A stretch of DNA of 64,000 nt from Sinorhizobium fredii NGR234. Lineage in GTDB: Bacteria > Pseudomonadota > Alphaproteobacteria > Rhizobiales > Rhizobiaceae. The translations under genes were made by a program, and so were the position numbers. This document shows, one piece after another, positions 25,126 to 33,268 of the stretch (positions are counted from its first letter, which is position 1; every line of letters begins with the position of its first letter). The stretch lies in contig NC_012586.1 of assembly GCF_000018545.1 (NCBI RefSeq), forward strand, positions 310,001 to 374,000, in the 5' to 3' direction. A model generated the notes under the pieces. It saw only the letters and a program-made list of their open reading frames with translations. It made no database searches and was not told the origin of the DNA.

Positions 25126-26164
25126 ACACGGGGCAGGGCGCCTGGATGCCGCGCAGCACGTGTTCGCCGAGCGGCACCAGCGGGCTGGAGGCCTCCGCGG
25201 CGACGGCTCCCGAAATCAGCACCGACTGGCCGAGCGGCCGGCACAGCCCCTCAAGTCGGCTGACCAGGTTGACGGCCGGGCCGATGGCGGTGAAGTCCAA
25301 CCGGTCGACCGCGCCGATATTGCCCCACAGCACGTCACCGAGATGCAGCGCCGTTCCGAAGGGGAGCGGCGGCAGGCCCTGGGCCTGCCGCACGGCATCC
25401 AGATGCGCCATCCCGGCTCGGGCGGCGACCACGGCGCGCAGCGCCGCCTCACAGGCCTCGGGCGCCCAACCGGTGACCGGGAAGATCGCCAGCAGGCCAT
25501 CGCCGATGAACTTCAGCACCTCGCCCCCGAAGGCATGGATCGCCCCGGCCACCCGGTCGAACCAGGCATCGAGGGCGGCGATCATCTCGGTGGGCTCTGT
25601 CGCTTCGGAGAGTGCGGTGAAGTTGCGCAGGTCGGCATAGAGCAGTGCGGCGCGTATGGTTTCGCCGGTTCCCCGTGTCAGCGCGCCGGCCTGCACTCGG
25701 GCAGCACTCCGCCGGCCGAGATAGGCCTCGAGCAGCGCCGACAGCGCCGCCTTCTCGGACAGGGCGGCCAGAGGCGCCGCGGCGAAGCGCGCCGCCTGGC
25801 GCAGCCGGCCGGCCTCGTCGTCGTCGAAGCCGCGCGTCCCGGCCCAGGCGAGTACGGGTTTGTCGGGCGCCGCACCGATCCTGTCCTCCAGCACCGGGCC
25901 GAGCGCGGCCAGCCAGTCGCGTTCGGCCTGGCTCGGCGGTCCGCCGGCGAAGCCCAGGGACTCGATCACCGCGCCGGACTCGGCCCGCCAGAGCCAGGTG
26001 CGACGGGCGATGATCGGATGCGGCACCGCGAGAGTCAGGGCGCCGCCGGCCAAGGGAAGACGGTCGGCCAGCAATCGGCCGCCGAGATCGGCCAGGAACC
26101 GGTCCGGCCCTGGTGAGGCGCCGGCCTCGTCCACCAGCCAGGCGAGGGGAGTGGGCAGATCCAT
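25100..26164 (-). CDS. Class III adenylate/guanylate cyclase
   Basis: 354 residues from ATG at 26164. The N-terminal half (about 1-180) is of unknown fold. The C-terminal half is a class III cyclase domain: LLYADLRNFTALSEATEP (metal Asp), GGEVLKFIGDGLLAIFP (second metal Asp), ALHLGDVLWGNIGAVDRLDFTAIGPAVNLVSRLE (transition-state region). It is soluble and would make cAMP or cGMP; the substrate pair cannot be called with confidence. Its GC content is very high and codon use is plainer than in the adjacent genes, which fits transfer as a block with the SRPBCC gene. Confidence 0.88.
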   Translation of the reverse strand: MDLPTPLAWLVDEAGASPGPDRFLADLGGRLLADRLPLAGGALTLAVPHPIIARRTWLWRAESGAVIESLGFAGGPPSQAERDWLAALGPVLEDRIGAAPDKPVLAWAGTRGFDDDEAGRLRQAARFAAAPLAALSEKAALSALLEAYLGRRSAARVQAGALTRGTGETIRAALLYADLRNFTALSEATEPTEMIAALDAWFDRVAGAIHAFGGEVLKFIGDGLLAIFPVTGWAPEACEAALRAVVAARAGMAHLDAVRQAQGLPPLPFGTALHLGDVLWGNIGAVDRLDFTAIGPAVNLVSRLEGLCRPLGQSVLISGAVAAEASSPLVPLGEHVLRGIQAPCPVFTLPATRA

Positions 26165-26401
26165 GCGGCGATCATACCGCCACGGCCCGCGGCCTGTCAC
26201 CCGCGTGAGGACATGGCCATTAAATCAAGATCGGTCGGGTGAAAGATCATTCAGCAACGCCATCCCTCGTGTGCGATTCCGGGGCGCGGCGCTGTCGGTG
26301 GTGGCATATCCGGCGCGGCGCGGCTATCATCAAGGCCGGCCCCGATCCTCTGCCGCGCATTCGCCGCAGTGGGGCCAGCCAACGCAATCATGGGGAGACC
26401 G

Positions 26402-26857
26402 ATGCAAGAGTCCCTCGTCGTCCGTCGTGAGACGCACATAGCAGCGCCGCCCGCCGCGGTATTTGCGCTGCTGACCGATCCCGAGAAGATCCTGCGCTGG
26501 ATGGGCACAGAGGCCGAGATAGAGCCGCAGCCCGAGGGGCTCTATCTGGTCAATGTGACCGGGGCTCGCTTCGCCCGCGGCGCCTTCCGTGAGGTCGTGC
26601 CAGTGCATCGGCTGGCCTATAGCTTCGGCTGGGAGGGGAGCGAGGTCGTGCCGCCGGGGTCGAGCCTTGTCGAGATCGACCTGATCGAGCAGCCGGACGG
26701 AACGCTGCTGCGCCTGACCCATACCGGCCTGCCCAGCGCCGAGCAATGCGCGGGGCATGCGGAAGGCTGGGCCCATTATCTCGACCGGTTGGGCGAGGCT
26801 GCCGCCGGGCGCGACCCTGGCCCGGATCCCTGGCATGGCCGCACCGGCAGCGACTGA
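26402..26857 (+). CDS. SRPBCC/AHSA1-family protein
   Basis: 151 residues, MQESLVVRRETHIAAPPAAVFALLTDPEKILRWMG and then FGWEGSEVVPPGSSLVEIDL, typical of the START-like ligand-binding fold of AHSA1/SRPBCC proteins. The final HAEGWAHYLDRL matches the C-terminal helix of that family. It is cytoplasmic and the ligand is unknown. It is divergent from the cyclase gene. An upstream extension to 26369 is possible but less likely. Confidence 0.8.
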   Translation: MQESLVVRRETHIAAPPAAVFALLTDPEKILRWMGTEAEIEPQPEGLYLVNVTGARFARGAFREVVPVHRLAYSFGWEGSEVVPPGSSLVEIDLIEQPDGTLLRLTHTGLPSAEQCAGHAEGWAHYLDRLGEAAAGRDPGPDPWHGRTGSD

Positions 26858-26933
26858 ATTTGGCCGTGCGCGGGTCGCGCTACTGGCCTATGGCGCTTCG
26901 TCGATTTCGGTACGGAGGGCTTCTCCTCCCTCC

Positions 26934-27044
26934 TCATTCCTGTGCTTGTCACAGGAATCCGGCCAGACCAAGTCATGGGCTGCAAAGACTCCTCCGCGCC
27001 GCGGACGCGGCGCTACTGGATCCCTGTGACAAGCACAGCGATGA
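26934..27044. repeat. Intergenic element with 27-bp inverted arms
   Basis: The arm at 26934-26960 (core CTGTGCTTGTCACAGG) and the arm at 27018-27044 (core CCTGTGACAAGCACAG) are reverse complements apart from two mismatches. Each arm is itself partly palindromic. The 57 bases between contain a GC-rich stem (GCCGCGGACGCGGC). It fills the 280-base gap between the SRPBCC gene and the convergent esterase, where no gene is seen. Such mobile palindromic units are common in rhizobia. Confidence 0.6.
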
Positions 27045-27137
27045 GGATGAAAGGGCATTCGCCAGGCGCAAACACGTTGTCGCGTACTCCGGCGTCTCAA
27101 AAGACGCATAGCGCTGTAGGCGGCGAAAAATGCCGGG

Positions 27138-28229
27138 TTAAGGTTTCAAACGCGTCGTTCGCAGCGCATACCCGATGACAGTCCGGATTTTCTCGCCCAG
27201 CGAAAATGGGCGATCAGCGGGCGTGACGCGTACGGAAGGCGGTTTTGCCGCCGATCTGTTCTGCCGGCGACGCGCGGGCTTACGCGTCAGCCCCCATGAA
27301 TGGGCGATGTGTGCGGTGGACGAGATGCCGACATCGAGCATGTAAGGACCACTCTTCCCGTAGCCGCTCGCCACGTCGAGCGGCAGCCCATGCCCCATGT
27401 CGCGGATGCTGTAGAGGGCGATGCGGTCGCGTCCGTCGATGCCTTTCCACACGTTCCTCGCCTGCCCGTCCACTGTCTCGGTGACGTCCGGCGTCGAACC
27501 AAGGCCGTGCGCGCCGCGCCATTGTTCGACGATTGCCCGCGCGTTTGCTTCGGAGACGGTACCATCGTTCGTCCCGTGCCAGACAGAGAGCGTCGGCCAT
27601 GGCCCGGTGTGGCCGGAGGCGGCTCGAAGGATGGTGCGAAGCTCTCGAGCTTGCGGGATGCCGTGTCCGCGCATCCGGTCGAATGCCTCCGACACGGTCG
27701 ACGCGGTTGCATAGGGAAGGCCGGCAATGATCGCCCCGCCGGCAAAGACTTCCGGATAGGTTGCGAGCACGACATTCGCCATTGCGCCGCCTGCGGAAAG
27801 TCCGGTGACGTATATGCGCTCACTGGCAAGCTTGTGCCTCGAGACCATCGCAGCGATCATTTGCCGGATGGAGAGAGCCTCGCCCTTTTCGCGGCCGAAG
27901 TCGTCGGGCAGGAACCAGTTGAAGCAGAGATTGCCGTTATTGTCGCGCAGCTGCTGCGGGTAGAGCAGCGCGAAGCCGTGCTCGTCAGCCATCTTCGACC
28001 AGCCTGATCCGGCATCGTAGTCGGCCGGAATCTGGGTGCATCCGTGCAGGACGACGACGAGCGCCGGCTTTTTTGCGAGGCTTTTCGGCAGGTAGTACTT
28101 GGCTTTCAGTCCTCCGGGGTTCGAACCGAAATCGGTGAGTGTCAAAAGCCTGCTGCGGGGGTGAACAGGCTCGGCCTTGCCTGGCTTGAGCCGCGTAGTC
28201 CTTGCAAGCGTATCGGATATTGTTCTCAT
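27138..28229 (-). CDS. PHB-depolymerase-type esterase
   Basis: 363 residues. The alpha/beta-hydrolase core has the oxyanion-hole segment VVVLHGCTQ, the nucleophile Ser in VTGLSAGGAMANV, an acidic residue near VWHGTNDGTV and His in IRDMGHGLPL. It belongs to the esterase_phd family of type 1 poly(3-hydroxybutyrate) depolymerases and acetyl/feruloyl esterases. No signal peptide is apparent, so it may act inside the cell. The C-terminal 50 residues are basic and low in complexity, ending LRTTRLKP, which echoes ARTTRLKP near the N-terminus. Confidence 0.85.
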   Translation of the reverse strand: MRTISDTLARTTRLKPGKAEPVHPRSRLLTLTDFGSNPGGLKAKYYLPKSLAKKPALVVVLHGCTQIPADYDAGSGWSKMADEHGFALLYPQQLRDNNGNLCFNWFLPDDFGREKGEALSIRQMIAAMVSRHKLASERIYVTGLSAGGAMANVVLATYPEVFAGGAIIAGLPYATASTVSEAFDRMRGHGIPQARELRTILRAASGHTGPWPTLSVWHGTNDGTVSEANARAIVEQWRGAHGLGSTPDVTETVDGQARNVWKGIDGRDRIALYSIRDMGHGLPLDVASGYGKSGPYMLDVGISSTAHIAHSWGLTRKPARRRQNRSAAKPPSVRVTPADRPFSLGEKIRTVIGYALRTTRLKP

Positions 28230-28609
28230 GAAGGAGATCTCCTTGCGTCAGGAGCCGGGGACGCCACCAAAGCCATAACGTAGCTCAGCGGAAATTGTTG
28301 CTGCGCTGCACAATTAAATATCCGTGAGCTCCATCAGTACGCCCGGGAGCGGCAAGGGCAACGACCGGGCGGCTCCGTTTCGCAGGGATGACAAACTGGC
28401 TTGTGGCCCTGAAACACCGGTCCCTGCCTCACTCGAAGGACGGGGCGAACCACTGTCCATCCACCCGACCAGACCTTTGGTTAGATATTCTCCCCGCCCT
28501 TTGGACCGCCCTCTCACCGCAAAGGTCTGAGGACCACGTTGCCGTGGAACGAAAGACCATGGAACCGCATAGCTGTCGTTGAGGTCGCCCAGATGGATGG
28601 AGGTGCGCG
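28230..28609. other. Gene-free interval with repeated AGACC motifs
   Basis: No convincing gene is seen. The interval contains AGACCTTTGGTTAG (about 28470) and AAAGGTCTGAGGACC (about 28520), which resemble CTTTGGTCTGATC (about 28856) and AGACCTTGGTCCGAA (about 29056) in the next gap. These could be sites for the NarL-type regulator encoded at 29737-30390. Confidence 0.3.
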
Positions 28610-28804
28610 ATGCGATACAGAATATCCGCCTATCCGGAACGAGAAGCCCGCAGCGGAATACCCGTGGCATTGATGCTTGCGCTGATCGCCGTGTTGAGCG
28701 CCTATCTGTTCGTCGGGGATATGCTCACGGAGCCCCGCCAGCAAACCCGTGTCTATCCACCCGATGCCGTCACGATGGTCGAAAACGCGAAGAAGACGCC
28801 GTAG
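28610..28804 (+). CDS. Small single-span membrane protein
   Basis: 64 residues with one clear membrane helix (about 18-36, IPVALMLALIAVLSAYLFV), a short basic N-terminus and a polar tail. GGAGG lies 8 bases before the ATG. It has no recognisable domain. Its position ahead of the Gly-rich protein and two-component genes, and the motif-rich flanks, suggest membership of that regulon. Confidence 0.55.
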   Translation: MRYRISAYPEREARSGIPVALMLALIAVLSAYLFVGDMLTEPRQQTRVYPPDAVTMVENAKKTP

Positions 28805-29276
28805 CGAGAGGCGTCCTGTCGCGCCCCTGGACATCCGACGCGCGGCGCATCGGCCTTTGGTCTGATCGGTACGCGCATAGGTCTGAGTGATGAGAAGATA
28901 AGGAACTTATAGGCGAAAGCGCTGTTCTTGACGCAAATCTTCGCGCAGCGCCGTCCCTTCCTGCGCGAGGGTAGAGCTCGCCGGGCCATCCGGCGGGCTC
29001 TCTTTGCGGCTGCGATGGCCGACAGGACGGCTGCGCCAAATGGATCTCTTCAGACCTTGGTCCGAAGGGAACTGGGCAAATGTCCGGGCGCGATGTGAGA
29101 AAGGTCCAAGAACCCCCGATATGACAGGCGGCGGGTTGACGATTGCGTAGCGCCGTGGGCAAGGTATTCCGAGAAAAGGCGAGCAACAAGAACGCCGGCT
29201 CGACTCCAACGAACTCGACATATGCCGGCCTTTGCTCGTCATAGCGGGTAGCCACTGCCAGGCGAATGGTGCGCCA
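28805..29276. other. Gene-free interval upstream of the Gly/Asn-rich protein gene
   Basis: No protein-coding feature is convincing in these 470 bases. It holds CTTTGGTCTGATC and ATAGGTCTGAG (28856-28887) and AGACCTTGGTCCGAA (about 29056), variants of a motif also seen at 28230-28609. The promoter for the gene at 29277 is probably here. Confidence 0.3.
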
Positions 29277-29747
29277 ATGATTTTTGTTAGAAGCAATGCC
29301 AGGACCAACGGACAAAAGTTCGTGGCGGTCCTGTGCACCGTGACGATCAGCTTCGTCCTCGCGAGCCTTCCCTATAAAGCAACCCTTACCGACTCCGCGC
29401 TCGAACTCTCGCTTCAGTCCGCCTTCGCCAAGAATGGCGGCAATGGCGGAAACGGGAACGGCGGTGGTGGGAACGGCAATGGTGGTGGGAACGGCAATGG
29501 TGGCGGAAACGGCAATGGAAAGGGCGGCTCGAACAGCAGCAGTTCGAGCAGCAGTTCCACCGGGGCGAAGGCAAAAGGCACGACCGTCGGAACCTTCGGC
29601 TCGATTCTGAAAATTCGCCACGTCGAAGGGATAAGCGAAGAAATCAGGAACGGCCGCTACATCATGAAAGATGGCCGCGGGCGCACCATCGTGAACCGGC
29701 GCGCGACGTCGGCTGACCAGAAGCGGCTGCTATCCCTTATTGACTGA
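29277..29747 (+). CDS. Secreted Gly/Asn-rich protein
   Basis: 156 residues from ATG at 29277. A hydrophobic signal segment (about 15-32) ends near SAFAKNGG. A low-complexity stretch of G, N and K (about 50-85) follows, then a serine run. The C-terminal 50 residues form a compact folded part (ILKIRHVEGISEEIRNGRYIMKDGRGRTIVNRRAT). The Gly/Asn stretch matches in style that of the protein at 32058. Exported or surface-located structural function is likely but not proven. Its 3' end overlaps the convergent response regulator by 11 bases. Confidence 0.65.
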   Translation: MIFVRSNARTNGQKFVAVLCTVTISFVLASLPYKATLTDSALELSLQSAFAKNGGNGGNGNGGGGNGNGGGNGNGGGNGNGKGGSNSSSSSSSSTGAKAKGTTVGTFGSILKIRHVEGISEEIRNGRYIMKDGRGRTIVNRRATSADQKRLLSLID

Positions 29748-30390
29748 GCGGGCGGTCGAGGGCATCGCGCAGCACCATCGCCGCCTCGGTCCGGTTGGCG
29801 ACGTCGAGCTTTGCCATGATCTGCGTCATGTGGTGCTTGATCGTCTTCTCGTGAAGATTGAGATTGCGCGCCACCTGCTTGTTGCTCATGCCCGACGCCA
29901 CGAGCTTAAGGACCTCTCGCTCCCGCGTGGTCAGTTCGCCGATCCCGTCGAATTTGCTGCCCGGTGTCGGTGCGCTATTGGACAGGAGCTTGGCCGAGAG
30001 GGTCGGAGCCACGTAGCTCTCGCCCGAGGCCACCGAGCGAATGACGTCGGCCAGCGCCCTCGATCCGATCCCCTTGAGGACATAGCCCTTGGCACCGCCT
30101 TGCAGGGCTGCCTTCACGTCGTCGCCTGCCTCGGAAACCGTCAGCATGACGATCTTTTGCGACGGAGCGATCTGAAGAATAAGCGGAACCGCCTCCAAGC
30201 CGCTGCCGGGCATGGAGATATCGAGCAGCATGACGTCCGGCGCGAGGTTCTCGGCAATCCTCAGCGCATCGTCGCGCGAGCCTCCTTCGGCCACGATCTC
30301 GAAGCCGTCGATCTCCGACAGGCTTCTCGTGACGCCCTCCCTGAAAAGAGGGTGATCGTCGATCACTGCAACGCGAATAGCAGCCGTCAT
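29737..30390 (-). CDS. NarL/LuxR-type response regulator
   Basis: 217 residues. The receiver (IRVAVIDDHPLFREGV, phospho-Asp in PDVMLLDISMPG, Lys in KGYVLKGI) is joined to a LuxR helix-turn-helix (LTTREREVLKLVASGMSNKQVARNLNLHEKTIKHHM). Its start overlaps the stop of the sensor kinase gene by ATGA, so the two form a two-component pair. Targets probably include the flanking Gly/Asn-rich protein genes. Confidence 0.92.
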   Translation of the reverse strand: MTAAIRVAVIDDHPLFREGVTRSLSEIDGFEIVAEGGSRDDALRIAENLAPDVMLLDISMPGSGLEAVPLILQIAPSQKIVMLTVSEAGDDVKAALQGGAKGYVLKGIGSRALADVIRSVASGESYVAPTLSAKLLSNSAPTPGSKFDGIGELTTREREVLKLVASGMSNKQVARNLNLHEKTIKHHMTQIMAKLDVANRTEAAMVLRDALDRPLSQ

Positions 30391-31829
30391 ATCTGAGCAA
30401 TCTCCTCGATGCCGAGCGACATCCGGACAACCGTGCCCGGAGCGGCCGCATTCAGCTCAAACGTTCCGCCAAGACTTTCTATCCGTTCTCTCAGACCGGC
30501 AAGCCCAAGGCTGGTCGGCGTTACTTTATTCGGATCGAAGCCGGGCCCGCCATCGGCTACCTCGATTCGGATCCTGTTGCCATCGATGCTCTGCACGACA
30601 CGCTGCCCGACGCCGCCGCCGTGTCTGTAGGCATTGTTCAGCGCTTCCTGCACAAAGCGGTATATACATATCTTTGCCGAAGGGGAAAGGCGATCGGGCG
30701 GACGGGATAGCGACAAGTCCACCGCCGAACCGGTTCGCTGCTTGTGCGCGTGAATACAGCGCTCGAGTATTTCCGGCAGGCTCGCGGTTTCGATCTGCGG
30801 CAGCACCAAGCCATTGCAGAGCGTGCGGATTTCATGCATCGCCTCGTCGAGGCTCGCCTTTATGGAGGCAACCTCGCGCTCGCGTTTTTCGGCCGGGACC
30901 AGGGGGTTCATCACGGCGTCGCTGTCCAGCCTCAGCGATGCGTAGGCCAGAAGCTGCGCCGGCCCATCGTGCAGGTCCGCTCCGATGCGCCGCAGCATCT
31001 GCTCGTTGAGAGCGGTTGTTCGTTGCGACGCTTGCTGCAGGCGCCCGCGGAGCGTCTCGTTCTGCGACAGAGAAGCGGACAATTCGTCTATCCGCTGCTT
31101 GAGCGCCAGGCGCTGCTTCTCGATCGTCCTGCCGCCGCGCATCACGATCGCGGAAAGGACGATGAAGAACGCAAGGGTAAACCCGGCAACCGCGAACCAC
31201 GTCATGAGCCGCGCCCGGTGCAGGCTGAGCTCGAAGTCATTGGCAATTTCATGGAATTCCGAAACGGCGACGACCTGCCCCGACCAGGGCTGCAGCACCG
31301 GATTGTAGATTTCGAGAAGCGGCTTGTTGGCCGCCCGCTCGGTCTCGTTGTCCAGTTCGTCGACCGGCTTGAACTGAGCGCCCACCTGGCCATCGAATGC
31401 TGCTTGCAACTCCGGACTGAGCTCGAACCGTTTTCCGACCATCGCCTCTTCGTTGGCGTAGAGGATGGTGCCGTCGGCGCGCCAGAGGCGAAAGGCCAGC
31501 AAGCGGTTGCCGAGCGCACCCTGTCCCAGCGTCTCGTCGAGGGCGCGGGAGACGGTATCGTCGAGCACTTCGGTCGTTTGCATGTCAGGCAGCAGGGGGG
31601 CGATCACGCTATCGACATAGAGCGCTGTCGTCGCTGCCGAGTTTCGGGTGACGGCCTCCTCTATGAGGCTGGTGACGAAGGCGCCGACGACCAGCATCGC
31701 CACCGTCGCAACGATACCGCCGGCCGTCAGGAACTGCTTCGCCAAAGGCTGCGCGTTCCATCGTGTGATCAGGTTTTTGGCGCGCACGACAAATCTCGGG
31801 CCTGTCCGCTCGATTCGCTGGCGGCACAT
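30387..31829 (-). CDS. Membrane sensor histidine kinase (NarX-type, HisKA_3)
   Basis: About 480 residues from ATG at 31829; an upstream in-frame start at 31898 would add 23 residues. Two membrane helices (FLTAGGIVATVAMLVVGAFV and WFAVAGFTLAFFIVLSAIVM) enclose a periplasmic sensing domain of about 160 residues. A coiled linker leads to HisKA_3 with the phospho-acceptor in RIGADLHDGPAQLLAYA. The ATPase domain shows QEALNNAYRHG and GLAGLRERIESLGG. The signal it senses is unknown. Confidence 0.9.
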   Translation of the reverse strand: MCRQRIERTGPRFVVRAKNLITRWNAQPLAKQFLTAGGIVATVAMLVVGAFVTSLIEEAVTRNSAATTALYVDSVIAPLLPDMQTTEVLDDTVSRALDETLGQGALGNRLLAFRLWRADGTILYANEEAMVGKRFELSPELQAAFDGQVGAQFKPVDELDNETERAANKPLLEIYNPVLQPWSGQVVAVSEFHEIANDFELSLHRARLMTWFAVAGFTLAFFIVLSAIVMRGGRTIEKQRLALKQRIDELSASLSQNETLRGRLQQASQRTTALNEQMLRRIGADLHDGPAQLLAYASLRLDSDAVMNPLVPAEKREREVASIKASLDEAMHEIRTLCNGLVLPQIETASLPEILERCIHAHKQRTGSAVDLSLSRPPDRLSPSAKICIYRFVQEALNNAYRHGGGVGQRVVQSIDGNRIRIEVADGGPGFDPNKVTPTSLGLAGLRERIESLGGTFELNAAAPGTVVRMSLGIEEIAQI

Positions 31830-32057
31830 CGTTTGATTTGATGCCGATATAACTACCGCCTCCGGGAGGTGGGTCAATGGTGTGCCGTCCCCGACCATGG
31901 TCGCTCGGACTTTCTTGTGCCGGTCTGTCGGACCTAAGTCCTAGCCGCCTACGCAATGGTCCGACCGCTGTGGTGCCGCGGCATTGTGCAAGTTACCGTC
32001 GCTTTGAATTGAAAACTAGATGCCTCCGGTGATGAGGCGAGCAAAGGGAGGCCAGCC

Positions 32058-33200
32058 ATGGCGATTTCCAGAACAATCGGACGGAGCGTCGTTGCTCTCT
32101 CCATCGCGGTCGCACCGCTGGCAGCCGTCACCTTCGGCGCCACGGAGACCGCTTTCGCCAAAAGCGGCAATGGCGGCGGCAACGGTGGCGGGAATGGCGG
32201 CGGAAACGGCGGCGGCAATGGCAAGGGTAATGGTAACGGCGGCAGTCACGGCGGCGGCCAGAGCAAGTCGCATTCTGGCAGTGGCAAGCAGGGCACCACG
32301 CGGGCCGGCAAGAGCAACGGCGACAACCTCCTGAAGTCGCTCTTCTCGCGCGGCACCAAATCCAAAAAGACGATCAAGGCGGCAAAGCCGGCGAAGACCG
32401 GAAACGTTGCCAAGATCAAGACAAAAAGCGTCGACCCGGAAACGCCGGGGCTTCGTCCGGCTTTCAGTTCGCTGAACAGGAACTATCACGCCTATCTGAA
32501 CTCCAACGATCCCCGCATGGCGGCGATCGCGGCCTACGCCCTCTCCTATGCCGAGTTCGAGGCCGAGAACGGCACGGATGCGATCCCGAGCGATCCCGCC
32601 TTGAGCGACGAAGCACTCCGCGAGGCGCTCGAAAGCTTCAGCAAGGACGGAGTCGTTACCGATAGCGACCTTCTCGAGGCCAAGGAGATTCTTGGCGTCG
32701 GACCGGCATACGGCAAGATCGATGAGATACGCGGGACGCTGCCGGACACGTCGGACGTTTCGGATGTCTCGGATACGTCGGATGATGGCTTGGACACTTC
32801 GGATGATGGCTTGGACACTGCCGAGGACACTTCGGAAGATATTCCGGACGAACTGCCTGAAGTGGACGGGCACCGTCCTGGGTTCAATTCGTTGAACCGG
32901 AACTATCACGCCTATCTGAACTCCAACGACCCCCGCATGGCTGGGATCTCGGATTATGCGGTAGCCTATGCGGAGTTCGAGGCGGAGAACGGCACCGACG
33001 CCGTCCCGACCGATCCCGCCCTGAGCGACGAAGCGCTCCGCGAAGCACTCGAAAGCTTCAGCAAAGACGGCTTCGTCACCGACGAGGATCTGCTCGAGGC
33101 CAAGGCGATACTTGGTGTTGGACCGACATTCGGCAAGATCGACGAGATACGCGGGACGCTGCCGGAAACGACGACTGACGACTTGGGCGTCGCTGAGTGA
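32058..33200 (+). CDS. Secreted Gly/Asn-rich protein with two tandem 102-residue modules
   Basis: 380 residues, with AAAGGGAGG before the ATG. The signal peptide ends at TAFAKS. A (GGGN)n tract spans about 37-65 and a basic Ser/Thr/Lys region runs to 125. Two near-identical modules then occupy about 131-232 and 271-372. Each contains SLNRNYHAYLNSNDPRMA, YAEFEAENGTDA, DPALSDEALREALESFSKDG and ILGVGP, and ends GKIDEIRGTLP. They are joined by an acidic Asp/Ser/Thr linker made partly of a 21-bp exact tandem repeat (32778-32819). I know no function. A surface or matrix protein is plausible. Confidence 0.75.
   Translation: MAISRTIGRSVVALSIAVAPLAAVTFGATETAFAKSGNGGGNGGGNGGGNGGGNGKGNGNGGSHGGGQSKSHSGSGKQGTTRAGKSNGDNLLKSLFSRGTKSKKTIKAAKPAKTGNVAKIKTKSVDPETPGLRPAFSSLNRNYHAYLNSNDPRMAAIAAYALSYAEFEAENGTDAIPSDPALSDEALREALESFSKDGVVTDSDLLEAKEILGVGPAYGKIDEIRGTLPDTSDVSDVSDTSDDGLDTSDDGLDTAEDTSEDIPDELPEVDGHRPGFNSLNRNYHAYLNSNDPRMAGISDYAVAYAEFEAENGTDAVPTDPALSDEALREALESFSKDGFVTDEDLLEAKAILGVGPTFGKIDEIRGTLPETTTDDLGVAE
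32778..32819. repeat. 21-bp tandem duplication within the linker
   Basis: Two exact copies, each beginning TCGGATGATGGC and ending TTGGACACT, encode the repeated heptapeptide SDDGLDT in the linker between the two modules of the Gly/Asn-rich protein. The length is a multiple of three, so copy number can vary without breaking the frame. Confidence 0.85.
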
Positions 33201-33268
33201 ACCTGAGCGCGGACGGTGCCGGCGGCAGTCGGCATCCGTCCGGCAATCCGGATGGGGCAGTCTGATCC

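Noticed and set aside
29400..29560. CRISPR-like short repeats
   Set aside because: The periodic GGCAATGGTGG pattern is codon-level repetition of Gly/Asn in a protein, without spacers.
32160..32260. Minisatellite in non-coding DNA
   Set aside because: It lies within the signal-peptide-proximal Gly/Asn tract of the gene at 32058 and stays in frame.
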